Positions 1 to 7,447 of a stretch of 64,000 nt of DNA are shown one piece after another. The notes beneath the pieces are model-generated. The model worked only from the letters and a program-made list of their open reading frames with translations, ran no database searches and was not told where the DNA came from. The position numbers and the translations under genes were made by a program. The stretch comes from a bacterium (lineage in GTDB: Bacteria; Patescibacteriota; Patescibacteriia; 2-12-FULL-60-25). Position 1 is the stretch's first letter. The number at the start of each line of letters is the position of its first letter. Location of the stretch: NCBI GenBank assembly GCA_021796435.1, contig JAJYXM010000016.1, forward strand, positions 1,305,580-1,369,579. Reading direction: 5' to 3'.

Positions 1-1290
1 GCACAGAAGAACGAACTTAACCGCCGCGAATCAGAATTCGCCAATAAGCTTTTGGCTTTGGATGATGAACGGAAAGCGATCGACGAAGCCAAGAATAAGC
101 TCGTCGAGGAGCAGAAAGCCATCGAAGAACTGAAACTCGAGGAGACACGCAAGCTGGAACAGGTCGCGGCCTTGAGCAAGGAAGAGGCACTGGAACGCAT
201 CCTGAAGCTGGTCGAGGAACAGAACCAGGACACGCTCATGTCCCGTGTACGCAAGCTGGACGAACAGGAAGCCGAAGAGATCGAGCGTAAAGCCAAGAAC
301 ATCATCGGCGTCGCCATCCAAAGGTTGGCTTCGACAGTCGTGGCGGAAACGACGACCACGAACCTCGAATTGCCGAGCGACGAGATGAAGGGCCGCATCA
401 TCGGCAAAGAAGGACGCAACATCAAGGCCATCGAGAACCTGACGGGCTGCGAACTCGTGGTGGATGACACGCCGGGCATGATCACCATCTCCGGTTTCTC
501 CCCTATCCGCCGCCAAGTCGCCAAGCGTTCATTGGATAAGCTGATTTCCGACGGCCGCATCCATCCGGGGCGTATCGAAGAAGCGGTGGATGAAGCCAAA
601 CGCGAACTAGCGCTCGACATCAAGAAAGCAGGTGAAGACGCCCTGTACCAACTCGGCATCTCCATGGCTGGGATCGATCCCAAGCTGGTGCAGATCCTGG
701 GACGCCTCAAATACCGCACTTCCTACGGCCAGAATGCGTTACAGCACTCGATGGAAGTGGCCAACCTTTCTGCCTTGATCGGAGAAGAACTGAAGGCCAA
801 CATCACGGTCTGCAAGAAGGGCGGGCTATTCCATGACATCGGCAAAGCCGTAGACCATGACCTGCAAGGCGGACATCCGGAGCTGGGTTACCAGATCCTG
901 AAGAAGTTCGGCATGCCGGAAGAGATCTGCTACCAATCCATCGGACACCACGAGGACAAACCGAAGACCTTGGAGGCTGTCATCGTGAAAGCCGCGGACG
1001 CCATCTCCGGAGCCAGACCGGGCGCGCGTAAAGATTCTTTCGAGATGTACGTGAAGCGTCTGGAGGAGCTCGAAGCTGTCGCATCAGGATTCGAAGGGAT
1101 AGACAAGGTCTATGCCATCCAGGCCGGGCGCGAAATCCGCATCTTCGTGAATCCGAAAGTCATGGATGATTTCTCCGCCGCACAGTTGGCGCGCAATATC
1201 GCCAACAAGATCGAAGCTGAACTCAAATATCCTGGCGAGATACGCGTGACATTGATCCGCGAGACGCGCGTGATCGAGTACGCGAGATAA
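1..1290 (+). CDS. rny: Ribonuclease Y, 5' end cut off by window edge
   Basis: The reading frame is open from base 1, so the start and the N-terminal membrane anchor lie outside the window. Visible in order are a long charged Glu/Lys-rich coiled coil, a KH RNA-binding domain with the signature GRIIGKEGRN, and an HD phosphohydrolase domain (HS..V near codon 250, then HDIGK). This is the RNase Y order; the family is a membrane-anchored endoribonuclease that starts mRNA decay. A hairpin terminator and ymdB follow, the usual rny-ymdB neighbourhood. The visible 429 codons fit a family length of about 500-520. Confidence 0.96.
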   Translation, partial: AQKNELNRRESEFANKLLALDDERKAIDEAKNKLVEEQKAIEELKLEETRKLEQVAALSKEEALERILKLVEEQNQDTLMSRVRKLDEQEAEEIERKAKNIIGVAIQRLASTVVAETTTTNLELPSDEMKGRIIGKEGRNIKAIENLTGCELVVDDTPGMITISGFSPIRRQVAKRSLDKLISDGRIHPGRIEEAVDEAKRELALDIKKAGEDALYQLGISMAGIDPKLVQILGRLKYRTSYGQNALQHSMEVANLSALIGEELKANITVCKKGGLFHDIGKAVDHDLQGGHPELGYQILKKFGMPEEICYQSIGHHEDKPKTLEAVIVKAADAISGARPGARKDSFEMYVKRLEELEAVASGFEGIDKVYAIQAGREIRIFVNPKVMDDFSAAQLARNIANKIEAELKYPGEIRVTLIRETRVIEYAR

Positions 1291-1308
1291 AGACACCAAG
1301 AAACATAC

Positions 1309-1332
1309 AAAGACGGGCGCATGCCCGTCTTT
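1309..1332 (+). terminator. Hairpin terminator after rny
   Basis: Perfect 10-bp stem AAAGACGGGC/GCCCGTCTTT with loop GCAT, 18 bases after the rny stop codon. Confidence 0.75.
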
Positions 1333-1335
1333 AGT

Positions 1336-1363
1336 TTGCATTTTTACACCCAACAGCCATAAT
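1336..1363 (+). promoter_or_regulatory. Candidate leaderless promoter of ymdB
   Basis: TTGCAT, 16-bp spacer, CATAAT ending 6 nt before the ATG at 1370. Transcription would begin about at the start codon; no Shine-Dalgarno sequence precedes it. Confidence 0.45.
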
Positions 1364-1369
1364 GGCAGC

Positions 1370-2170
1370 ATGAACAAAGTAAAGATACTGTTTTTCGGCG
1401 ATATCGTGGGTGCCATCGGACGAAAAGGCCTGGCTGAGATATTGCCGAAATGGAAAGAGAAGTACTCCCCTGATTTCATCATCGGCAATGTCGAGAACCT
1501 TTCGCATGGCCGAGGCATCACGCCCAAGACCTTGCGCGAATTGGATGCGCTAGGATTCGATGCCTATACTTCGGGCAACCACGTCTGGGAAAACGAATTA
1601 GGCGTCGCTTGCTTTAGCGATCCACACTGGGCAAACAAGTTAGTCAGGCCGGCAAACATCAAACCAGGACAACCAGGCAAAGGGTATATCGTATTGGTGA
1701 AAGGCAAGAAATCACTCCTCTTGCTCAACCTGAACGGGAACCTACTGATGAAAGAAGAAGGCGAACTCCCTTTCACTTTCTTCGACAAAGTAGCCGAAGA
1801 GAATCCTGATTTACCAATTTTCGTGGATCTGCATGCCGAGGCGACGAGCGAAAAGGAGGCTTTCGGGCATTACGTAGATGGACGTGCTTTGGCGGTCATC
1901 GGCACCCATACGCACATCCCTACGGCTGACGCCAAAATCTTGGGCAAAGGGACGGCCTACCTTACTGACGTAGGCCGGACCGGAGGGCATGACTCAGTGG
2001 TCGGATTCGAGAAAAATCCCGCAATCAAGCGATTTTTGGAGCCTGGGAGCCGGGCTTTCGACCCTCAAATCAAGGGTTCGATCGAGGTGAATGCGGCGCT
2101 CGTGACGGCTGACCTTGACAAGAAACAAGCCATAAGCCTACTGCAGCTGCGCGAAATTCTTGATAAATAG
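1370..2170 (+). CDS. ymdB: YmdB-family metallophosphoesterase
   Basis: A 266-residue protein of normal YmdB length. The N-terminus FFGDIVG supplies the first metal-binding Asp. GNVEN and SGNHVWEN follow with the Asn/His ligands, HAEATSEK lies in the middle, and GTHTHIPTAD near residue 185 supplies the last histidines. Family members are dinuclear-metal 2',3'-cyclic nucleotide phosphodiesterases, and in Bacillus YmdB sits next to and influences RNase Y. The same neighbour is present here. The start is the first ATG after the rny terminator and lies 6 nt after a -10-like CATAAT. Confidence 0.93.
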   Translation: MNKVKILFFGDIVGAIGRKGLAEILPKWKEKYSPDFIIGNVENLSHGRGITPKTLRELDALGFDAYTSGNHVWENELGVACFSDPHWANKLVRPANIKPGQPGKGYIVLVKGKKSLLLLNLNGNLLMKEEGELPFTFFDKVAEENPDLPIFVDLHAEATSEKEAFGHYVDGRALAVIGTHTHIPTADAKILGKGTAYLTDVGRTGGHDSVVGFEKNPAIKRFLEPGSRAFDPQIKGSIEVNAALVTADLDKKQAISLLQLREILDK

Positions 2171-2187
2171 GCGATAAATGTTATCCT
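2160..2187 (+). promoter_or_regulatory. Candidate promoter of HU gene
   Basis: TTGATA, 16-bp spacer, TATCCT. It overlaps the end of ymdB. A GGAGGT lies at 2190-2195, too far (about 23 nt) from the ATG for normal Shine-Dalgarno use. Confidence 0.4.
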
Positions 2188-2218
2188 ATGGAGGTAAAGC
2201 GCTAACCTTTTTAATAAT

Positions 2219-2563
2219 ATGAACAAGGCAGAGCTAATCTCATACTTGGCTGACAAAGTCGGCATAACCAAAAAGCAGGCAGAGGATGTCGTCGAATCGT
2301 TGGTCGAGGTAATCACCAACACGCTTAAGAGCGGCGGCGAAGTCACCATCGCAGGCTTCGGAGCGTTCATGGCCAAGACGCGCAAGGGTCGCATGGGCGT
2401 GAACCCTCAAGACACGACCAAGCCGTTGGAGATACCTCCGGTGACGGTAGCTAAATTCAAGGCCGGTAAAGGATTGAAGGAGGCATTGAAGCACATCCAC
2501 GAAACGCGCGGAGCGGCTCCAGCAGAAGCAGCGACACCCAGTGCGGAATCGACAGCGCAATAA
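2219..2563 (+). CDS. HU-family DNA-binding protein
   Basis: Opens with the HU/IHF pattern MNKAELISYLADKVG, followed by the alpha-helical dimerisation region and the conserved GFGAF turn near residue 47. The beta-arm region holds RKGRMGVNPQ, the place where HU inserts into the minor groove. A low-complexity Ala/Glu/Thr tail of about 25 residues extends beyond the usual 90-residue HU fold, giving 114 residues. The role is nucleoid compaction and DNA bending. It is a single gene with its own promoter-like element and a strong terminator. Confidence 0.94.
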   Translation: MNKAELISYLADKVGITKKQAEDVVESLVEVITNTLKSGGEVTIAGFGAFMAKTRKGRMGVNPQDTTKPLEIPPVTVAKFKAGKGLKEALKHIHETRGAAPAEAATPSAESTAQ

Positions 2564-2575
2564 CCCGAGCAGAGA

Positions 2576-2613
2576 AGACTCCGGTGCGCTATTCCAGACT
2601 GCGCCGGAGTCTT
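2576..2613 (+). terminator. Hairpin terminator after HU gene
   Basis: Stem AGACTCCGG-t-GCGC against GCGCCGGAGTCT with one bulge, then TTTTATTTA. It rules out the longer reading frame starting at 2584 as the true start of pilT. Confidence 0.8.
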
Positions 2614-2640
2614 TTATTTATGCTATCCTGTACGGGAAAT

Positions 2641-3699
2641 ATGACAACCACTAAACACCCAACCAAGCTCATCAGCTTTTTCGAGAAAGCCGTAGCCGTG
2701 AATGCGTCAGATACGCATCTGGCGGTCGGGCTTCCTCCCATCTATCGCATCTATGGCGATCTGCATCGCGACGAAAGCGAAGCGTTGACCGAAGCGGTAT
2801 TGATGGAAGAGATAGAGAAACTCTTGCCGGATTTACTTTGGAAGGAATACGCGGACAAGAACGACATAGATATGTCGTACGAGCTACCCAGCAAGGAGCG
2901 TTTCCGCGTGGATGTGTACTGGAAAAACGGACAGCCCGCCTTGGCGGCGCGCCTCATCCCGGCGCATATCCCGACGCTTGAGGACCTCGAAGCCCCGGAA
3001 GCCGTGCTTGATTTCGTCGATCTCTCGCAAGGCATAGTCCTGGTGACAGGTCCGACGGGCGCCGGAAAATCCACATTGCTCGCTTCGATGATCGAATACA
3101 TAAACCAGACGCGGCCGAACCACATCGTGACGCTGGAGGATCCGATCGAATTCGCTTATGAAGCCAAACAATCCCTCATCTCGCAACGCGAACTGGGGGT
3201 CGACTTCAAATCTTTCGCGGAAGGTCTCAAGCACGTCTTCCGACAGGATCCGGATGTCGTCCTGATCGGCGAAATGCGCGATCCCGATACCATCATGACC
3301 GCATTGACGCTCGCCGAGACGGGACATCTGGTGTTCGCGACCCTCCATACCAACGGAGCGGCTTCGACCATCGAGCGCGTCATCAATTCATTCCCCGCTC
3401 TGCAGCAACAGCAGATCCGTCTGCAGCTTTCGCTCGTGCTGCGCGGCGTCATCTCGCAGATCCTCATCCCGAGCGTTGACGGCAAACTGATGGCGGCACG
3501 CGAAGTCATGGTGAATACGCATGCGGTGAGCAACACCATCCGCGAAGGCAAGACGGAACAACTGCAGAACATAATCTTCTCATCTTCAGCCGACAAGATG
3601 CAGGACTTGGACCAGGAACTTCTAGGCCTGGTGCAGGAGAACCGGATCACGCAAGATACGGCCTACGAGTACGCGAGGAACAAGAAGAATTTCAGATAA
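2641..3699 (+). CDS. pilT: PilT-like type IV pilus ATPase
   Basis: A 352-residue secretion ATPase. Walker A is GPTGAGKST (about residue 137), the Asp box/Walker B region is DVVLIGEMRD, and the His box is ATLHTNGA. The N-terminal PAS-like domain carries NASDTHL. Length and motifs match PilT/PilU retraction ATPases rather than the longer PilB. It would act at the cytoplasmic face of a type IV pilus machine, as reported for many CPR bacteria. The start at 2641 was chosen because the upstream in-frame codon lies inside the HU terminator; a TATCCT box lies 11 nt before it. No pilin gene is adjacent. Confidence 0.9.
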   Translation: MTTTKHPTKLISFFEKAVAVNASDTHLAVGLPPIYRIYGDLHRDESEALTEAVLMEEIEKLLPDLLWKEYADKNDIDMSYELPSKERFRVDVYWKNGQPALAARLIPAHIPTLEDLEAPEAVLDFVDLSQGIVLVTGPTGAGKSTLLASMIEYINQTRPNHIVTLEDPIEFAYEAKQSLISQRELGVDFKSFAEGLKHVFRQDPDVVLIGEMRDPDTIMTALTLAETGHLVFATLHTNGAASTIERVINSFPALQQQQIRLQLSLVLRGVISQILIPSVDGKLMAAREVMVNTHAVSNTIREGKTEQLQNIIFSSSADKMQDLDQELLGLVQENRITQDTAYEYARNKKNFR

Positions 3700-3709
3700 C
3701 AAAGCATCC

Positions 3710-4132
3710 ATGAAACCATCCAAACCTCTGACAAAAGTCCAACGTATTTTCCTGATAATCTTCGGGGTAGCCGCACTGGGTTGCGCGACGGTCGTTCTGG
3801 TCCTTGACGGCGGCAAGATGTATAGAGCCACTTCACGTACTTCCGGCGTGATTTCGGACATCAGATATAAAGGCGGCATCAGTCAGGGCATCTCTAGCTA
3901 TGGGGTAACTTTCGTGAATCAAGGCCAGACATATTCATTCCGGCAGGAACCTGCGTTAGTGATACCGCTAAGGCATTTCAAGGATAAAGTCGAGATAATG
4001 TTCAATCCGAACGATCCGACGGATGCGTTCATCAGCCCATGGCTCCTGTTCCTCCCCGTCCCGCTTCTCTTGCTGGCGTGCGGAGCGATCTTACTGATCA
4101 GCGCCTTCAGAAAAGAACCGAAAGAAACCTGA
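3710..4132 (+). CDS. DUF3592-like membrane protein
   Basis: A 140-residue protein with two hydrophobic segments (about residues 12-32 and 108-130) flanking a soluble beta-rich middle that contains GVTFVNQGQTYSF and VEIMFNPNDP. This layout matches DUF3592 proteins, whose function is unknown. It begins 10 nt after pilT and probably shares its transcript. The cytoplasmic tail is short and Lys/Glu rich. Confidence 0.65.
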   Translation: MKPSKPLTKVQRIFLIIFGVAALGCATVVLVLDGGKMYRATSRTSGVISDIRYKGGISQGISSYGVTFVNQGQTYSFRQEPALVIPLRHFKDKVEIMFNPNDPTDAFISPWLLFLPVPLLLLACGAILLISAFRKEPKET

Positions 4133-4229
4133 ATACAGCACTGCAGTCTTCAACCTACAAGACGCAGAATCCGGCGGACAAAAGCCCCTCTTTTTTGATT
4201 TTCATTCAGATTGATGATAAGTTCCTGAC

Positions 4230-4754
4230 ATGGGTAAATCCAGAGTGCTCGAAAGTGGAATCGTACACGCTAATGACTGGTACCGCATCAGGCGGGATAT
4301 CATCGAAGGCAAGCAGAAACCCTACTTCGTGATGGAGAGAGAACCGTTCTGCCTCATCGTGGCCGAAGATGGCGACAAGCTACTGCTCATCGAGGAGTGG
4401 CGGCACCCTGCCCAAGTCCACATGCTCGACATCCCCGGCGGTTGGCTGGAGAAGGGCGAGGATCCCACGGCGGCTGCCCTGCGCGAGTTCCGCGAGGAGA
4501 CGGGATATGAGGCAGAGGGTCTGGAATATCTGTGTGCACCTTACGCCTATCCTGGCATCAGCGCGGCCCAGAGCTTCATCTACCGCACGCGCGGTGCGCT
4601 ACGCCAAGTCGGCCAAGAGCTCGAAGAGACCGAAGAGGGGCTTAAAGCCGTATGGATGACGCGAGCGGAAATCGCAGCGGCGCAAAGAGCGGGCGCTGCG
4701 CTCTCGGGAGACGTCTACAAATGCCTCGGTGCTCTTGAGCTCCTGAAACACTGA
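4230..4754 (+). CDS. Nudix hydrolase, ADP-ribose pyrophosphatase type
   Basis: A 174-residue protein with a complete Nudix box starting at GGWLEKGED and ending REFREETGYEA (residues about 70-93). The preceding IEEWRHP is typical of ADP-ribose/NDP-sugar pyrophosphatases. The expected reaction is metal-dependent cleavage of a nucleoside diphosphate linked to another moiety; the substrate cannot be read from sequence. The start at 4230 follows a TGATAAG-like box by about 8 nt, with no Shine-Dalgarno sequence. A bidirectional terminator follows. Confidence 0.85.
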   Translation: MGKSRVLESGIVHANDWYRIRRDIIEGKQKPYFVMEREPFCLIVAEDGDKLLLIEEWRHPAQVHMLDIPGGWLEKGEDPTAAALREFREETGYEAEGLEYLCAPYAYPGISAAQSFIYRTRGALRQVGQELEETEEGLKAVWMTRAEIAAAQRAGAALSGDVYKCLGALELLKH

Positions 4755-4772
4755 AGGCATACTCAACTGAAA

Positions 4773-4794
4773 AGCAGACCTGCAAGGGTCTGCT
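4773..4794. terminator. Bidirectional hairpin between convergent genes
   Basis: Perfect 8-bp stem AGCAGACC/GGTCTGCT with loop TGCAAG, between the convergent Nudix and methyltransferase genes. A-rich sequence precedes it on the plus strand. Confidence 0.6.
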
Positions 4795-5553
4795 TCATCG
4801 TTTCTTGATGGCTCTGATGACCAAATTTCTGCCTTCTTTCTCGGATGCCGGAGACTCGTTTCCCCAAGCGCTTGCGGTATCGATTTCCCAGATGTCAGGA
4901 TCAAAAAGTCTTTTCAACTCTTCCAAAGTAAAAGCATGGACGTAGCGTGATGCCGAAGCTCCGCCGGCCTTCCATGAGACCATGACATCTCCCCCATCTC
5001 CACCAGATATCATCGGCAGACGCAGATGAGCGGCGAACCAGATACGCGATCGTTCAAGAAAGGATTTATTACGGAAGAAGTTGCGGCAACGCAAATTCCA
5101 GACCGTCAGGACAAGCGCACCGCCTGGCTTGAGGATGCGTGCGAGTTCCCTGACGGCCTCGCGTCTTGCTGCGTCGGTCGGGATGTGATGCAAGACGGCG
5201 AGACACGCGATGACGTCGGCGGATGATTTTGGCAGCGGCGCAGCATGTCCATTCCCTACGACGAATCCGCCTTCGATTATCTCTACATTCTCCCGTCCAG
5301 CGAGTATCCTCGACGCTTCAGCGCGAAGGGACGTTGATGGTTCGACGGCGACATAACGGACATCCTCTGGGATCTCAAGACCGAGACGGCCATTGCCCGC
5401 GCCAAAATCCACCAGTACATCGCCAGGCTTGAGAGAATCAAAAACAAGCTTCATCACGCCCCAAGGCGCGTGCCGTGTGGAGGAAAAAGAGGCGCCTTGC
5501 GTTTCGTAGAATTCATCTACACCACGCTTGATTGTTTCGGCGTTTTGCGTCAT
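4795..5553 (-). CDS. Class I SAM methyltransferase, Trm9/ALKBH8-like
   Basis: A 252-residue protein from the ATG at 5553; an alternative ATG lies at 5592. Motif I is VDFGAGNGRLGLEI, motif II VAVEPS, and the motif IV/V region reads ADVIACLAVLHHI followed by LARILKPGGALVLTVW. The LHHI and VWN sequences recall the Trm9/ALKBH8 group that methylates cm5U34 in tRNA. The gene is divergent from elp3 with about 60 bp between starts, which supports a joint role in wobble-uridine modification. The substrate is an inference; other small-molecule methyltransferases share this fold. Confidence 0.75.
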   Translation of the reverse strand: MTQNAETIKRGVDEFYETQGASFSSTRHAPWGVMKLVFDSLKPGDVLVDFGAGNGRLGLEIPEDVRYVAVEPSTSLRAEASRILAGRENVEIIEGGFVVGNGHAAPLPKSSADVIACLAVLHHIPTDAARREAVRELARILKPGGALVLTVWNLRCRNFFRNKSFLERSRIWFAAHLRLPMISGGDGGDVMVSWKAGGASASRYVHAFTLEELKRLFDPDIWEIDTASAWGNESPASEKEGRNLVIRAIKKR

Positions 5554-5614
5554 GCTGGTCGTCAGCTTAACATCGAACTTATCGGATGTCATCCTCCGTA
5601 AAAACGGGGATCCG

Positions 5615-7378
5615 ATGCCAGATTCCCCGGTCAAGCCGTGGAATGACAATGAAATGCAACCCAATCCACCATCAGAGCTGACACGAAGCATCCTGGAAAA
5701 GGCTTCGGCCACGGAGAACATCACGCGTGATGGCGTCTTCGCATGCATGCGCGAGGTCATGGCAGGGACGGAATTCAGGTTTCCGAATGCGCAGGAGCTT
5801 TGGCGCGAGTATCGTTCAGCCGTGAGCCTTAACCTGCTGAAACAGGACCCGGAACTTGAGAAGGTGTTGCGCGTCAAAGATGTGCGGACCGATTCGGGAG
5901 TCGCGCCGATCACCGTGCTGACGAAACCTTGGGCCTGCCCCGGCCGCTGCGTGTATTGCCCTACCGAAATCCGGATGCCCAAGAGCTACATCTCCAGCGA
6001 ACCGGCCGCGGCGCGCGCCTTGAACCTTAAATTCGATCCATACCAACAAGTCGCACAGCGCGTGCAGGCCCTGGAACGCAACGGGCATGAGGCCAAGAAG
6101 ATCGAGCTGATCATCAAAGGCGGTACGTGGTCCAATTATCCCTGGAATTACCGCAGATGGTTCATCAAACGCTGTTTCGATGCGGCAAACGAGCTGCCCG
6201 ACTGCACAAACGAGTGGCAGGAAGAGGCGGAAACCGGAGATGCCTTCGATGCATCTTTGGAACAGAACGAAACCGCGGCTTATCGCATCATAGGACTGAC
6301 CATAGAGACGCGACCGGATTGGGTGAATGCGGAAGAGATCAAACGCTTGCGCGAGATAGGATGTACGCGCGTGGAGCTCGGCGTGCAGACTTTGCGTGAT
6401 GACGTACTGAAACTCACGAAGCGCGGACATACCGTAGCCGACGTGGAACGTGCGACCGTATTGCTGAAGACCGCGGGCTTCAAAGTCGATTATCATTTCC
6501 TGCCCGGACAACCAGGCATGACGCCAAAAAAAGACCTGGAGGATTTCGAGACACTCTTCAGGGACTCACGATTCCGACCAGACATGATCAAGATCTATCC
6601 TTGCGTCGTGTTGCCGAATTCGGAACTCAAGGAGTGGGCTGATCGCGGTGATTTTACGCCGCTGGATGGACGTGAGTTGATAGATTTACTCGTCGAGATG
6701 AAGGCAAGGGTTCCACGGTATTGCCGCATTTCGCGCTTGATCCGCGATTTCCCGTCCAAAGACATATCTTCCGGCAATAAGGTGACGAACCTGCGCGAAT
6801 ATCTGGCCCAAGAGATGGAGCGACGCGGCCTTGCCTGCCAGTGTTTGCGTTGCCGCGAAGTCGGACATACGAAGATCGATACCAACGTCGCGACTCAATT
6901 CTTCGTAGAAGAGTATGAGAGCGCTGGAGGAAGAGAGCTCTTCCTGACGATCGAGGACGAAGCACGAAAGGCGGTTTTCGCATTTTTGAGATTGCGGCTG
7001 CCAGGGGCACATAACCCCTCCCGGCCTCCCCTTATTTTAAGGGGAGGAGATATACTCCCCCCTCTTGGGTTAAGAGGGGGCGAGGGGGAGTTACGGGAAA
7101 AGATCTACTCCGCTTTCCCTGTCTTGCGCAACGCGGCCATCGTGCGCGAACTGCACACTTATGGTACGGCCCTGGACCTGAAGCAGACACGCAGTGATGC
7201 GGCACAACATAAGGGATATGGCAGAAGGTTGATGGAAGAAGCGGAAAAGATCGCGGCATGCGAGGGTTATGAGAAGATGGCCGTAATCAGCGGCATAGGC
7301 GTGCGGGCGTATTATGAGATGTTGGGATACGAAAAAGAGGATACTTACATGGTGAAGAAACTGAAAACAGAAACGTAA
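5615..7378 (+). CDS. elp3: Elp3-like tRNA U34 carboxymethyltransferase (radical SAM + GNAT)
   Basis: A 587-residue protein from the ATG at 5615; longer starts would overlap the divergent gene. The radical-SAM cluster motif is CPGRCVYCP near residue 108, followed by LIIKGGTW and GVQTLRDDVL. The C-terminal GNAT acetyltransferase domain contains GYGRRLMEEAEK and GVRAYYEMLGY. Elp3 uses acetyl-CoA and SAM to make cm5U34 in tRNA. Between the domains, residues about 467-493 are encoded by a palindromic repeat read in frame (HNPSRPPLILRGG onward), which makes the linker longer than normal. A hairpin terminator follows. Confidence 0.92.
   Translation: MPDSPVKPWNDNEMQPNPPSELTRSILEKASATENITRDGVFACMREVMAGTEFRFPNAQELWREYRSAVSLNLLKQDPELEKVLRVKDVRTDSGVAPITVLTKPWACPGRCVYCPTEIRMPKSYISSEPAAARALNLKFDPYQQVAQRVQALERNGHEAKKIELIIKGGTWSNYPWNYRRWFIKRCFDAANELPDCTNEWQEEAETGDAFDASLEQNETAAYRIIGLTIETRPDWVNAEEIKRLREIGCTRVELGVQTLRDDVLKLTKRGHTVADVERATVLLKTAGFKVDYHFLPGQPGMTPKKDLEDFETLFRDSRFRPDMIKIYPCVVLPNSELKEWADRGDFTPLDGRELIDLLVEMKARVPRYCRISRLIRDFPSKDISSGNKVTNLREYLAQEMERRGLACQCLRCREVGHTKIDTNVATQFFVEEYESAGGRELFLTIEDEARKAVFAFLRLRLPGAHNPSRPPLILRGGDILPPLGLRGGEGELREKIYSAFPVLRNAAIVRELHTYGTALDLKQTRSDAAQHKGYGRRLMEEAEKIAACEGYEKMAVISGIGVRAYYEMLGYEKEDTYMVKKLKTET
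7011..7093 (+). repeat. Palindromic repeat inserted in frame inside elp3
   Basis: Two adjacent hairpins: CCTCCCCTTA/TAAGGGGAGG (7025-7047) and CCCCCTCTT/AAGAGGGGG (about 7058-7080), with outer TAACCCC and GGGGGAGTTA-like flanks. The segment keeps the elp3 frame open. The second hairpin core (CTCTT..GGGT..AAGAG) reappears in inverted form at 20940-20969. Confidence 0.75.
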
Positions 7379-7405
7379 GAATCGATGTAGAGTTTTGATG
7401 CAAAA

Positions 7406-7428
7406 AGAGCCCGAACGGGCTCTTTTTT
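7406..7428 (+). terminator. Hairpin terminator after elp3
   Basis: Stem AGAGCCCG/CGGGCTCT preceded by five A and followed by TTTTTT. It can serve elp3 and the convergent proS. Confidence 0.85.
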
Positions 7429-7447
7429 TCGAATTATTCATGCGTCG

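Noticed and set aside
2584-2640. Longer N-terminus for PilT starting at 2584
   Set aside because: These codons lie inside the hairpin terminator of the HU gene and do not match PilT N-termini; the ATG at 2641 begins the family sequence.
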